Assembly: GCF_017562075.2 (NCBI RefSeq)
Contig: NC_054084.1
Coordinates: 20,944,389 to 21,008,388 of the forward strand
Reading direction: 5' to 3'
Length of the DNA stretch: 64,000 bases
Origin: Anopheles merus
Taxonomy: Eukaryota > Arthropoda > Insecta > Diptera > Culicidae
Of this stretch, positions 35,301 through 49,494 are shown piece after piece. Each line of letters opens with the position of its first letter. Within the stretch, counting starts at the first letter, position 1. The notes below the pieces were generated by a model, which worked only from the letters and a program-made list of their open reading frames with translations, searched no databases and had not been told where the DNA came from. Position numbers and translations under genes: made by a program.

Positions 35301-38300
35301 TTAAGGCTAATCCCGCGATGCGACCAAAACACAGAAAAGGATTGGTAAGCAACGATTACTTTTCGATGTCAAACTATAACAACGAAAAGAGAATTTAAAA
35401 AAAAAACACCGTTACCGACTGGAACTCGATGTGCCGTACGCGACTGTGTCGAAATTTTGTGGACTGCTGGCAGAGGATGATCAAGCGTAATGCGCCTTTT
35501 TTTTTTGCTCCATCTCTTCCCGTGGCCAATACCATAAACAAATAAACAAATCTACTTGTAGCGCTGACTGGGCAAGCGGAAAGAATCCGGAGCATTCTGG
35601 AATGCAAAAGCACCATAGCAAACGGGAAACTCCGGACGGTATGAATATCTACACTCCCCATCGCTTAACAAAAGCCTAAATCAAAAGACTCATCCCAAGC
35701 CACTGCCGCAGCAAGCGACGAACCCAGCCGCGACTGCCGCTGACACGCTCGAACCTTTGCTGACCTCGGGTCGCTTTGTTTCAGAGGGTCCAGTTGGCCC
35801 ACTTTAGTCCCCCCCCCCCGGGTTTCGTTTTGCATACGTTGCGTTGAGTATCTTCGATCTATTTTATCCAGCACGGGGACGACCTCGCCCGCACACTGCT
35901 CCAGCCTTCTCACCTTCCCACCCAACGACTGATAATAGTTTTCAATTACTCAAATCGCTTATTATGTATATTTAAAGCAGTATTAAAAATTATGAGCACT
36001 TAAAAGCCCAACCGAACGAGGGTGGTGAAAGGAAAAACTGTACGGCTTGCGGTGGGAGCAGTTTGGAGATTGAGTGAGCTTGGGGCGGGCTGTCCATCTT
36101 CGGAACTCCATTAGCATTCAAGCTTTTGTTTAATCGCTTTTTTTGCTTTTCTTTCGCGCGCATTGCTTTTACATATGATATGCGCAACCGTATCACGGGG
36201 AGGGAGCAGCACTGAAGAAGAGTTGTAGTTTAATGTAGGTTTTTTTTTATCGGGATTGATTTGCGCAAGGATGCACGGGCAAATTGGTAAACCATAAGGA
36301 ATGGTAAAGGCTACAATTACTTGCTACTCTCGTAACGAGCTTCGAGATGTAGGACATGCGGTGGGCATTTCACGTGAAAAATTCGAGTAGTTTATACTTA
36401 AATAATAATAATAGTAGTGAAAAAAAAAACTCCTCGATAGCGCAAGCTCACTTCATCATCATGTAATATGAATCGTATTACATAATAAATCGATTGGCAC
36501 ACAAAAAAACAGTAGCGCTACATTTTCTTGAAAAACATCACCACCGATCCATCATTATCGCGCCCAGAACGGGATTCCGCGACCGTCCCATCCGGCGGTC
36601 GACATACTGTGCAGAGGCTGCACTGTTAACGTACAGACTAAAAGCGTCACGGATGCAGCATAACGCAATCGATTGCCCTACAAAAAAGGGGAAGCGAAAA
36701 ACGTATCTTCAACCCCAAAACCCATTCAACGAGAGAACGCATTCACGCGACCAGCACGCACACACACAGCTACAGCCGCGTTAAAAGGGCAAACCGCCCT
36801 TCATATGTTATGACACGGGACGACCCTGCCACGGCGGTTCGCCGTTTTACGCGCGGCGCATCATTGCTGATTGCTGATGTGTTCTTTCTTTTTTCCCCTC
36901 TCTCTCGCTCTCTCTCTCTTCCCTTAAAAAAACACACACATTCTCGCGAATGAATGAATTCGCGAATGCTCCGCCGCGTCAATGAACCGGGATGATGGGG
37001 ATGATCGCGGCACGACGAAATGGACCTGGCGGCGGCTTCATCGTTTTTTGTTGAATGGAATTGGAACCGCGCAGCTTTAGCCGCGGCGGCGTACCGAGCA
37101 CAATCTTAGCGCTCTCTTTCGTGTGTCCTTTTGTTTCTTTCTACACCCAACGTTCTTATTAGCTCTAGCCGCCCTTGGTTTCGGCATAACCGTTCCATTC
37201 ACTTTGGCAGAAACCTTTGGCTCATCTCAGTGCGATGGTTAGGGCGTGCTTTTGAAGAGTGAAGTGGTGCGGGAAAAGGCTGATGCTACAGGCCTGATGC
37301 GCCCAAGATTAAGCGTGATCGACGGTTCGTAACGAGCCACATCCGGAGGTCGCGGTGAGTGTGTGCGCGAAGAAAGTGTGCATAATGCTCCCGGTTTTAT
37401 TCGTGAGGCAGAAAGGCACTGTTCAAACGATTCTAGAGCAAAAAACATATTGCAATTGAACGAATAGTTCATAGAATGGGTTTTTTTTTCAATGAGCTAT
37501 GCTTACTTGGAATTTCGCTTTCAGCTGCTACACTTATATTGCGATCATTCATTCATCAAATCTCTCTGAGGAATTGCTCCCTAGATTCTAGATTCAGTGG
37601 GCATTTTGATAAACCAATTAACAATACACTTATCAACATCTCTATAATTAATAAAACCTTCTAATCGCATTCTACAAAAAAAATCCCACTGAACAATTCC
37701 AAAAACTTTTAACGTTGCAATGCTCCATATTTTCCCACTTTACCGCGCAGCGTCCATCTGTCTGCCGCGTTCTCCTGCTTCATTCTAGACTCCGGAATGT
37801 TCCTCGCACCATACACTTTGGACCCTCTCCTTTCGAAATTCGAACCACGTGCCTCGCCCCTGGCTCTCTACAGCACTGCAATAGTTAGGGCAAACGTAAA
37901 GATCCGACAAAGTGTTAGCGAGGGAAATAAGCTCCATCACCGCTTCCATCAATCGATCGTTCGAGCATTGGGATGGAGATCGATTTTCCCGAAACATTGC
38001 AATTATCAGCTCTTTGGCCGGGGTGGGGTCGCCGCAGGGTCATGCTTAGGTAGTGAGGGATGCCCATGCTGCTCCTCGTTTGCGGGTTTTTTCTTCTTTT
38101 TTTTTGGAAATTGCATACCGATATTTCACTTTTCGCTTCGACGTTCACCGTCCGCACTCAATTTCTCTGTTTTTAAAGCATGCTTTTCCTACTACGCGCT
38201 CATTCACTCATTTCGGCGATCGTTTTTAGCCCGGGCGGATGTATCCTGTTAAAGGGTGTAAGTGTGGGCCTGTCTGCCAGTATGTGAGTGTGTGTGTGTG

Positions 38301-38534
38301 TGTGTGCTGAAGTGTCGGCCATGTATCGAGACAATCGAATACTAAAAGCAAAACGATCGCCGAAGCCCTAACCGTGGGCCGTTTTCGTGCAGCCGTTTAT
38401 GATGATGGGATCGATCGGTCGATCGATCGACCGAAGCTTAAAATGTTTCCGGTTGTCTCGATCGTACGATCGCCCGGTGGTGGTGGACTTTTCGATCTGC
38501 TTTGATCCTACAATGTGATAGAGGGAACCAACAT

Positions 38535-38559
38535 ACACACACACACACACACACACACA
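38535..38559. repeat. CA dinucleotide microsatellite
   Basis: About twelve uninterrupted CA units lie 200 bp before the long C/CT repeat. Confidence 0.9.
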
Positions 38560-38762
38560 ATCCACAGAGGGCGGGGCGCGGTTTCGGCGGCCCACCGGTG
38601 TGTCCATGGGGCGTTGTCGTGCCCCGGGTGTCGGTTGGTATTGCTTTTTCACTCGGCAATTGGGCAGCAAATGGACCCATCTAGTGTTAAACGGTTTGTT
38701 ACATTCCATCTGCGTTCCTTGCCCAGCGAGCCTCTGCTGATGCGTTACATTTTGCAGCCATA

Positions 38763-38778
38763 CCCCCCCCCCCCCCCC

Positions 38779-38860
<82 letters not shown>
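38763..38860. repeat. Compound poly-C plus (CT)n repeat, about 98 bp
   Basis: A run of about 17 C is followed by about 80 bp of nearly pure CT with one interruption. It is the largest simple repeat in the window. The purine/pyrimidine strand asymmetry could allow triplex (H-DNA) formation and also offers GAGA-factor sites. Confidence 0.95.
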
Positions 38861-38862
<2 letters not shown>

Positions 38863-39986
38863 CCTCGTTGCGATCGAATTGGAGAGAATTCGGGCGGAAG
38901 ATTCGAGCCGTGTGGCGCGTTGAAAGCTCGCCCATCTTTACAGGTCAATCCACTCTCGATCCCGATCATGGGCGATTAATCGGAAGCGTCGCCCGTTACC
39001 GAGGGTAGGCCACGGGTGGCAAACGATGGGGACAAGGTAACGACTCTTTTCGCGAAAAAAAAAACAAAAAGGGTGTCAAAAAGGTTATGGGCGTAGCAAT
39101 TTTGGGCGTTTAAGGGAAAATGCATCCAATTCCGAAGAGGGTGATCGAACGATCGATTGAAGCGCGTCATTCGCACGGGAACATTATGGTTTGCATCGGT
39201 TGATGGGCCAAAAAGGAAGCGTGGAAACTGGTTGATCAATTTATTAACAGGAAGTGACCGGCATTCAGGCGTTGTTGGAAGATTGGGCTATTGATTTTCC
39301 AAAGTACAAGTAACTTTCCCGAGCCGGTGTGCTTCTTAATTCATCCATAACTCTTTTAGAATGCTATAAACCGCGTAAAATCAAACCTGTAAATCGAGCG
39401 TCGTTGTCCCATTACGCAATATCAAACGGACCTACAAAAAAAGGCTTTTAACAATTTCAACAGTGACCGACGATTTGCATGTTCTTTATGCATTTGACTT
39501 ACAACAGCGGCACGGGAAGCGTGCGAGAGAGTTTAAAACCGAGATAATCTAAAACATGCACCTCTCCATGATGGTCGTCGGTTCACGAAAAAAAATAAGA
39601 GCAACCTTCAAATGAATTGAAAACAATTGAATCGCAGCCACCCCCCGGATGATGGATGGTTAAAACGCGAAACTAAAGCACCAATAAAGTTGCCTTTCTC
39701 ATTTGCAAATGAAAACACAGACACAGCACCAACCAATTCGGCGCCGAACTTCCGTCGGTTGGTTGGGTGGTTTTGCTGCTCCACTATCGGTAGTTTCAAA
39801 AATTTGGATAAAAAAAGAAGGGGTTTAAGCTTCCAGTTTCGTTCGAGTACAACTCCCACGTACACATCGGGCTGTGATACCGGTGGGTAAAGTGGTTGAA
39901 ATTTAAATGAATATTGCACAAACTGTAAACGGGCCAAACGGGCTAAAGTTTTGTGTAGAACGATAGCGAAATCGTTTTTGGGCGTG

Positions 39987-40013
<27 letters not shown>
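39987..40013. repeat. Homopolymer T27
   Basis: Twenty-seven consecutive T residues. No flanking target duplication or retroelement body was seen, so it need not be a retroposon tail. Confidence 0.9.
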
Positions 40014-40018
<5 letters not shown>

Positions 40019-42865
40019 ATTTCTGTCGTTGGAAAACCTGGTAGATGAAAAGTGGTGAGCCAGGAAGGAACACAAACCGAAAAAAGTACACTTTTTGCAG
40101 CATGAAAATGATGCGAAAAGAGCTCGCAGATAAATACCCTCGTCGTTGGCCGAGAAGCTCATTCCCGCGTACATTCCAAGCGTTCCGTACCGTTGTTGCT
40201 GGTTGTCGGTTTCGGTAGATAATTTGAGCTGTTTTTGCGTATTTTGTGCTTCTCTGTAGTTACACATTTAATTGAACCTGACACCACACCTTCCATTGGC
40301 AAACAACACAACTGGTGGGTTTGGATTTTGTTCGGTTTAAAACATCCCGCAAATGAAAAAAAAACAAACGATCGAAATCGCCAGAAAATAATTACCACCG
40401 TAAACTACTTTCGTTGGAAAGTAATTGAAATCAGGCCCTCGTCATGTTAAAGCAAGTTTTATCAATACAGCAGGGTGGAGAAGAAGCAAAAGGAAACAAA
40501 ACCACTTGCTCACACTCGACACACGTTTCACACGTTTGCACATGAAAATTGCTGCCGCTCTATATCGTTTCGATCAACTTAAAAAAAATCGTTGTTTGAT
40601 GAACAGTGCCGAAATTGAAACAAAATCAAATCAACTGTGTTGGTACTAACGTTAACGACTTCAAGCTTTTTTGTTCGTGTTTGAGAGCTGCAGGATTAAA
40701 ATTACGTCACACTGTATTGATGGTTTTGTATGCGTCCTTCACGCTGAGAGCAGGCTCTTGAAACAGGAAATGGAAACAAAATCTAGCCGCCAAACAACTG
40801 GAGGCGCGCTGAAGGTGTACGTCTCAAAGACAAATGTCTGTTTCTATCAGAGCATTAACGAGCATACGCAAAATTAGCGCACGATTGCCAATGGTTCCAT
40901 TTCCACAGTAGACTCTCTCCTCCACCAGCAACATCGTCGCATCCTTGGCAGCTACTTCACTACGAGGGATTGCGAATTGTTGTTTAGCTTTTGCACAACA
41001 ACCGTAATGTTATTGAGTATTTGTATGTGTTTTTTTTTTTCATTTTTGCTTTACTTCTGTCATCGGTAGTACCGTTAGCGGTGATGGAGGATGAAGTGTA
41101 TTTGTTTGTGTATTGCGTTTTGGCGAATGAAGTCACCATCACCCAAAGGAGGAATAATTAACTTTCCTCATTTTGTCTACGGCTCCAACACGCGAACCGA
41201 AGAGCGCAACAAAGCCACAGCGACAACGACAGCAACGCTAGCGGCAAGCAGAAGGACACTAGAAGCGCTCAAACCAATCGCCTCTGGTGCCATCACAGTC
41301 GGGGGGTGTTGTGTGCTGTCGCATGTTGACGCTCCCTGTCAATCAGAGTGGTGTGGTGTTGTGATGGCGGTTGTGACGAGAGATTTCAAGCTCCGATAGA
41401 ATTGTCTTCAGAAGGAGGTGCAATCGGCACCACACCAATATGTATCGCACTCCTTCGCTCCGCGCAATGCTGTGCAGACAGAAGAAGATCCATCAAACCA
41501 GAGGGGAGGAATGTGTTTGCAAACATGGCCACCACAATGTCGTGTTGCGACAGTGAACGAAAGCGCACTAGATGAACATGTTCAGTTGGCGTTAAAACAA
41601 CAACCTCCCCCCGTGCCGTGCCGTGTGTAATTGTACCACTCGTACACGTCGAAAGGACGATAAAGAGCTGATTCGGTGTGTGACGCTGTTCGCGACGGGT
41701 ATGCACCATCATTCCGTGAGGAAAGCTCATTTACGGGGCGGGAAGGGTCGTCAGCTTACAAGTGTGCGATAATTTGTCATTACGGGGTTTACCACTGCCT
41801 ACCGAAAAAGGGGGTATTTGCTTCAAAGGGCGGAGAGATGAAACACATTTGTGTTCTATTAGTTGGAGCGCTAGTGTGTTGTAAATAAATTGGATTTCAC
41901 CGAAAGCTCTTGCAACACTCATCACACATCACGATCACATTACGGGAGCTAAGCAATGTAAAAAAAAACTCCAATTCTAAAGTAATTGATCGAGCTCGTA
42001 GAGCTCGCAAGATATTAACACAATGTTTTGGATCATTGTTCCACTATGACGGCGTAAAAGCACATCTCATTGACATCCATGTCTGGTGGGTCGAAAAACC
42101 CTCCAAAAAAGAAGGTAACACCGCCTAACGATCACCAAAAACCGTTTTGACTCGGAAATGGCATTCGTTGTCGCTGGCGAGTTGCGAGCCGGTAATGTGG
42201 TCCTATAATTATCAGTCCATCAAGTGGTGACCGAAATGATCCGCCGCTAATGAATTCCAATTTGGACGGGGATGCTGCTGTTACCGATCCGAAGCTGTTT
42301 GAAGTGGTGTCCGTTTTGTGTCATGCTGTTGTTTCCGTTTCGTTTCGGGCGGCATATGTAGAATGATTACGCCTCGCAGGTAGCGATTGCAGGGAAGGTT
42401 CGATTAAAACTTTGTCGTCCACCGAACATGCGGAGACTATCCGAAAATATAAGCGAGTACTTAAGGCTTTAAAGTGACTCACAAGGCATGTACGGAGCAT
42501 TTCGCTACAGTTACACGATCTCGTCGAGTTTCATGATTACTTGCAAACAGCAATCACGCACCAAAGAGGAGATCTATTTGACCACAACTGTAATTCCGTG
42601 TGTTGTATGTACTTTTGAAAGCAACATAAAAAATGTGTGGGCTATTATTCTTGTACACATGAGCGTGCCTGCAAGCCGGCGGCGACGATTACGGAACAGT
42701 TACACGAATTAGTAACGTCAACGAGTATGTTTTGGTGGCACAAATATGCTTCACTCGCATCATCTCGTTGCGTACAGTGTTCGGTATGATGATGACGGTT
42801 CCAGATAATTTGTCGGATCGATAAATGAGCAACGCCATTACGGCATCCGTCGTACAGTAATTTAC

Positions 42866-42972
42866 CTGACAGCTGACACACAACACGGTAGTGTGCTAGG
42901 CGGTATCTTGTTGGAGTACGGAATTAAAACCGCTTTCGTAGATAATTGGAGAAATTTATCACACCAACTCAC
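42866..42972 (-). other. Recursive (ratchet) splice site with possible 107-nt exon
   Basis: On the minus strand a long pyrimidine tract leads into TTCTAATTTCAG|GTGAGTTGG at the 42973/42972 junction. A strong acceptor is fused directly to a strong donor. This is the layout of zero-length recursive splice sites known from long introns of Drosophila genes. A second donor, CTGTCAG|GTAAAT, occurs 107 nt downstream, so a short 5' UTR exon 42972-42866 is an alternative. It supports a long minus-strand intron covering this point, presumably of the GATA gene. Confidence 0.5.
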
Positions 42973-45900
42973 CTGAAATTAGAAGAGAAATAGAGAAACG
43001 GTTAGAAAAGTGGTGCAATATAATGTGGATTGAAGTTCACAGATAGAGTACATCAGTATCTTGGTACCAATTCCACCATGTGAACTAATTTCCAAAACTC
43101 ATTTCATTCGTTATCTGATGTGCTATAGAGCAATGTTTTGAATATTTTATAAAAAAAGCAATAAAACTTCAAAAATTAAATAAGTACAATGAGAGCATAA
43201 AGTAAAAGGTTAACTCCATAAAAAAGGCTTAATCTCCAACAAAACATGTCAAAATAAAAAACCTGAGATTCACAAAGAGGCACCAAAACACCTTTTACTT
43301 ACATTCGTATCAGTAATTTCCTTGCACACTCTCCAGAATCTCTCACCAATATCATTTACAAATGTCCTACATGCATTTCAACATGTCCGATTATTATAAT
43401 CGTAGAAAAAAAAAACATTAGGAATATATCCCCTTAACCGATTGCCGTCCGAGCCGACCTATGCCTAAGGTGATTCAATAAATTTGCACCACGACCTGGA
43501 ACTACTGGCAAACTCTGCCGTTCATGCCAAAAGACTAATGGTCGCGCGCGTGCACAAGCTCAACTCCTTCGGGGCCTAGGCAGCGCTCAAAAAAAAAAAA
43601 AGCAATAATCGCTACAACAGCAACATCGAGCAAAAATTAATGATCACCTGAAGCGCGACGATTATTTTGGCAGCGGCGACGACATAGTGTAGTGGTAAAA
43701 TCCTTAGGGGAGCTATGTTTAATGGCAACTTTTAAAGCTTAAACACAGCGACACACAAAGCCCCGATGCGAAGCGAAAGTAAAAGCGTCTCCAGCGGCGC
43801 GTCCTGACCGTTTGCTGGAGATCTACGAGATCTCTGTGGTCGGAGCGACGTGCCAGACGCCTTTCGGGCCTCACCATGTGCGCTCTCGTGTTTTGCGCCC
43901 GCAGGACGTGCGCCATGTGTGATTGTTTCGCGTAACAGCAGACACACTATATTTTTTATTACAATTCCTATGCTGCTTTCAAACATCGATCTCAGCTTAC
44001 CTTACCTCCTTTCAGCAACCATACCGAACCAAAAAATAAAACGTAACAGCACACACGAACAAATTGAAAACCTGGGAGCATGGAGCGTTAGTATCAGATT
44101 TCCGAACAACAACAGCTGCTCAGGAAAGGGTCAGGATGGCTTTAAATTGGCCAAAGCACTGGACATTACTGCGAGTACCCTGTGGGAACTGTTTTTTTCC
44201 ACAAAGCTCACCCGGGGATTTTCGCACCGTAACCTCTCCTCCCCGTCGGCGTACTTTAACCTCGAGTGTGGCGGCTCTGTCACGGCCTCGCTTCACTGTG
44301 TGCACGAAATAAATCGACAGCCACGATCTGGTTTCTGGGATAGAGGACCCGTGTCCCGCTCCTACCGTCCTACACATCGTGCCCCGCTAAAAAAAGGGTC
44401 AGAAACAGGGACGACACCACAATGTGACAGGGCCGTGCGCGAGATAGTTTATGCCTCCCTTCACACATCAACACCGTGGGTGCGCTCTCTGCTGCTGCTG
44501 CTGCTGCTGCTGCTAATTGCCAACGATAGTAGTTGGTGTGAAGCAGTTTTTTTTGGTGCCGTTCCTTTTTATTTTCCGAACTCAGCACTGTGGGCACTTT
44601 TCCTCCCTGCTCAGTGGACAGAGTTCGGGATCTCCAGGCGTTGGGAGAGTGTGGGAAAGTCAGCGGACAACGCGTGTGGGTACCGGACGGGTTAGCCAGC
44701 AAACGTGCGCAATAATCCATTTTAGGAGGTGATTTAAGGAGATGAAATGCATGTCACGGTGTGCGCGGACACATTAACATCATTCTCAGCCAGCTCCCGT
44801 GGGGATGATTGCCATCAGGCAGTTGGGGTTGCCGAGAAGTTTACACGAGTAGAAAAATGTCACCAGTCAGTGCGGTTTGGTGCTATTTTTCAACACTCCA
44901 ATGCCCCTTGGGTACGTGTTTAAGGTTCTTCCAATTGCTTTTGCCATGAATTGATTAAATGTGGAGCAGCACCAGGCGGTGTGCTTGTGGCGTAAAACAT
45001 CCTTAAACATCCATTACGGTGGTAGAGAAAGGTTTTACATTTTCGTAATCCTCTCCGTCGACTTCTTTGTCGGTACGGTGAGTTTTTGCGTGAAAAGCCT
45101 CACCACAGCCAACCCAAGATTAGTATCTAAGCTGATGAGGGACCGATAATTAATTGGGTAAGACCTACCCAGCCAGCAGCAGCAGCAGTGTCGCCTGACG
45201 GTAGGAGCGAATTTTCATCACAAAAAAAAAGTCCTGCCGATTCGTCTCCCACAATCGAGCAAGGTACACGGGATGTGCTGTGGTACCGAGAATTAGACAC
45301 GGCTGGGAACCCACCCTGGGTAATTGAGCAACGTTAATTCTCACGCGGTTTGCATCAGAAGCATCTTCCCGCGCAAAAAGGTACTTCTGCTGACTGTTTT
45401 GCTAGATAATTGAGCTATATTTTGCATATTCTGATTTCCTGGGCATAAAAAAGCGCCCCTCAAAGCGATGAAAGACAAATAATAAAATAAGAAGAAAAAA
45501 GGAACACGCGAACAGCGACACCGAGAAGAAGATGCTTCCTTGCTAAAAGCCCAATCATCCAACCGCTGTCGTGTCGCGTTCTCCGACAGACTTTAGACAG
45601 CAAGCCCCTCCAATCAAGCCGCCTCACACGAGAGCAGCACACACCGATGACTTCGCCGGGTGACCCACCATCTTTATTGGCCCATTATGATTCGCTGACA
45701 GTGGCATAAAATTGCAATAATATTATTGTACGCTCCCTTCCCAGATCAGTGCAAAACGGTGTCATTTTCGTTTCGTCTACCGCTTGGGATGTAAGCAAAA
45801 AAAAAAAATGGGAAAAGGCTAGGGAAATTGAAGCTGCCATCACTTCTGCCAATGGGATGGATCTGCTTTGAGCCTTTTTTTGCGTGTTTATGCCCTTAGT

Positions 45901-48900
45901 GGGCTCTTACTCTCTACTTCTCCGCCTCAAGTGGTATAAAATATTAAACAAACATCCAATTGAGCCTGGGAATGGATTGGTTGGCTGAATAGGCTTGCTG
46001 GTGTCGTTTGAAGGAGGTGAGTGTAAGATGCACACACACTGGGTGCCCCTCCTGGGAGGTAAGTGGTTTCCGATTTGCGCCGCTAATGAACTTGTTGGGA
46101 GAGCACGAGTGTAGCTGTGACTTGGAGCAATTCTCAGGATATTGCAAGCAGATGGCAAACTCGATGGTGGTGGTGCCGAAATGCAAAAACAATATTGAAT
46201 TAATTTGACTCGTAAAGCTGCAGGCTATCCGATTAGGTGTTTTGTTTTGCAATTATGAGCCGAGTCCGTTACCATTTGCTGGACAATTGTACAATGTGTA
46301 AAACTGTGCTTATTGATTGCTCGTGCTCGTGGGGAGAATTTTATGTTCGATTTTATGCACACGCTATGATTGGGATGGTTTTGGCTGTTAATACTTTATT
46401 ACTCTGCCCGTTGTTTAAAGCAAATTGTTGTTCAATTAACTCAGCCTTCACTGTTATGAGTTGATGGTTTATAACTTATTTATTTTATTGTTTTATTTTA
46501 TTTTGCTCGTGCCAAAACATTCAAATCTTTCGCGTTGCCAAACAAATTCCACGCTCCAACATTCGGAAACGTAAACAAACTGTCCATCAGTTTTGCACTA
46601 CCGCCACCACCACCACAACTGATTGACGCCAACGTTTATGGCTTGTGGTTTTGATCCTGTGCATTTCGCCCAATCACTTTCAAGACGTATCGATACCGGC
46701 TCCTTTGTGTGATGAATGCATGGGGCGAATCAAGCTCCCTATCCGGGATTTGATCCAACCGATCTGAACTGCCACAAAAGGGACGGTGGCACGATGCATG
46801 CATCAGCGGGGAAACATTTGGCTCTGCAAAAAAAAACAACTGTGCACCTAGATCGGAAAATGGAAGTTTATCGACCGCTCGTCACCGTCCCCCGGGGCCG
46901 GATGCTCCAGCTCTGTCTGCAGGCATGATTGACATCAATTATGGATGCATAAGCCAAACAAATTTAATGCATCTTCTGCCAAACAGGGTGCAATCATCTT
47001 AAACGCATCACCAGTCTGGGGACTGGAAAATCCGGGAAATGCATCACCCGACAGACAACGCAGACAACACCATGCCGAATGTTTTGACGCAAAATGACGA
47101 CGACGACGGCGGCGGGCATTTGATCGAAAAACCAACGCACGCTTTCAATTGGTGCGTATTTCCTCTTCGCGTTTTGCGCTTCCGATTCGATTTAGCAGCA
47201 ACAGCAGCACTGTCTGTGTTTGTGAGCATTCTGCGAGCGATTGTGTATTATGCAAACCCGCCGCACCACCGAGAAAGGAAGAGAAATTTTATTAGTTTTG
47301 TAGATGGAAGGAAGTGCTGCGACTGTTTTCCGCGTTGTTTATTTGCGAAATGATTGATCGCAATCAATTAGCGAAAAGCGCTGCTAAAAATCGAACTGCT
47401 ACATCTGATAGTTGGCCCCAACGAGATCACGAGATTGAGCTGGAAAACCCCTGGATCCGGGGACCGTCTGTGCTGCCGAAACTGGACCGCGCTAACGTAA
47501 TGAACATTTTCTCTCAATTATTAATCGCTACACAGCACACACCTACGCGTAGCACGAACCGATTAGGCAAGCGAATCAATCACTTCGGATTGATTAGAAA
47601 ACATTGTAAAAGCAAACGTATATTGGAGCCGCGGGTTTTGTGGATATCGCACAAATCGATTGGTAATGGAGATGTTTTGTGATATTTTGATGGTGTGAAG
47701 TTAGTTTGCAAAAAAGAAACATTAAAATGCGCTAAAAATGTACCAAAGTAACAGAATTTTTCTAAAAATTATTTGATGAAACATTTCAGTCTGGAAAACA
47801 TAATTTTGCATCAGCCATCTGCTGCACACAGCAGGATTGCAATCTTTGCCATTTTATCGGAAAATTATTTCAATCGATTGATTTCCCTTGATCATTAGCG
47901 AGCAAGGTGTGATATGTTGCGTACGATGCAGCGATGTCAGCCGGTCGTGCATATTGTGCATATTATTTCCCCACTCAATCGTTACCCATACGTGAAGCGA
48001 TATTTAATCATACATCTCTTTTGTCGATTTGTCCACTGGATACTGCAAAAAGACTACGAAAAAATAAATAAAAACAATACATATAGCCCCATATGCAACG
48101 TGTGTTAACGACGAAAAGATGAGGAAAAACTGCAAACTGATCTCATCTCATTTTCAATACGTTTGCATAATGTTGGTGCAAATCCACCGCTATCCACCGA
48201 TAGCAGGCCAGAAGCGCCGCTTCATTTTGTTCAACAACGCGTACGGGACGGGGGCCGGCGGTGTGCCAGACCGTGCAAAGGTGCAACAGTGAACGAGCGA
48301 GCTGAGAGTGTTCGATGTTTAATTTGCTACGCTTTTAAATTTTTCACAACCACCAACCTACCAGAAAAAAAAGAAACGACCTTGGTGTTTGAATTTCGGT
48401 GAACCGTAAAGCCGTGTGGGCAGCCTCCACCGATGGCCTCATTGGCAGCCCCCCACCCCCTCCCATTGTCCCCGTTTCAGCACAGCACTCATCTCATCTC
48501 GCGGCAACTCATTGCAGCTGGAGCCTGCCATTGCAGCAACGCCGCGCAGTGGGGATGGTGCAAAAATCGACATCAACGCGCGTGCATTGATTAAAACGCG
48601 GCGCACGGGTTGCCTGGTGCTTGGCCGGACTCGTTTGTACCGGAACCTCCCAACCTTTCACCTTTTGGGGCACTTTCGCCGCAGCAAAGCGGAGGAGGGA
48701 AAATAATTTCCCGCTTTTGCAAATTTAATGATATTCAAACAAATCGATTGCTGCCACTCGCACTGCTTGCTCTGTTGCAGCCCCCTGTTGGCCCGCTGCG
48801 CACACATGTGTGCGTGCGCTGACCTCGCGCGGGAAATCCACCGTTGCGGATGCGTTCGCGGAAGTGAGCATTAATGTTGTTTCCCTGGCCAACACACCCC

Positions 48901-49084
48901 GGTACATAAATCCACCATCATGGGAGAACAAGCTGAACAGAATGGAACAGGGCAAAACAGGCACAATACGCACTCGTATGAACGTGTGTGTGTGTGTGTG
49001 CGCGCGCGCACGTGTGTGTGTGATTGGTTGGTGTCGCTTTTCAAACCAGGTGCAAAATTTATGTAGCTTAATGGAAATAAGGTG

Positions 49085-49103
49085 TTAATTAGTAATTAAT
49101 TAT
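49085..49103. promoter_or_regulatory. Overlapping TAATTA homeodomain core sites
   Basis: TTAATTAGTAATTAATTAT contains three overlapping ATTA/TAAT cores, next to a CA run. It is a plausible homeodomain binding cluster, but such AT-rich words are common. Confidence 0.2.
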
Positions 49104-49448
49104 ACTAGTTACACACACACACGGGGTCGGAAAATCAGCACACATTACACGCGGTGACTTCGGCCGGTCCGATCGAGCGCGCGCGCGCGGTAGAAGAAGG
49201 TGATGAAAACAAGAACCCGACAACCATCGACCGACCCGCAGATAGAGAGAAAGAGAGGTGTGTGTGCGTATAGCGCGTAAAGCCGCACACCAAAGACGAA
49301 ACAAAAACATGAACCTTGCGCGCCCCAAGACAAAACACCTTTTACCGGGTGCCCTCCCCAAACACCTTCGATACACCTTGGAGGGGGGGCGGAAAGCGGC
49401 GTGAAACCTGTCCCAAAGGAAGGTAGAAACCGTGACAAAGAGCGAGAG

Positions 49449-49494
49449 CGAGAGAGAGAGAGAGTGAGAGAGAGAAAGAGAGAGAGAGAGAGAA
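49449..49494. repeat. GA dinucleotide microsatellite
   Basis: An imperfect GA array of about 46 bp, with a GTGAG and an AAAG interruption. It is a potential GAGA-factor platform. Confidence 0.9.

Larger units (their letters stand above)
32400..42860. other. Non-coding DNA with large microsatellites
   Basis: No supported exon is present. The block has simple repeats at 38535-38559 (CA), 38763-38860 (C run plus CT) and 39987-40013 (T27). It also has a C10 run near 35811 and a GATCGATCGATCGACCGAAG motif near 38416 that recurs near 57175. A minus-strand ATG|GTAAGT donor at 34803-34799 is a candidate first coding exon end. Confidence 0.4.

Noticed and set aside
39987..40013. T27 as a retroposon poly-A tail
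   Set aside because: No retroelement body or flanking duplication is visible next to it.
43850..44695. 281-codon ORF, plus strand, with a leucine run
   Set aside because: The leucine run is a CTG repeat, the rest has no protein-family character, and the opposite strand is also open.
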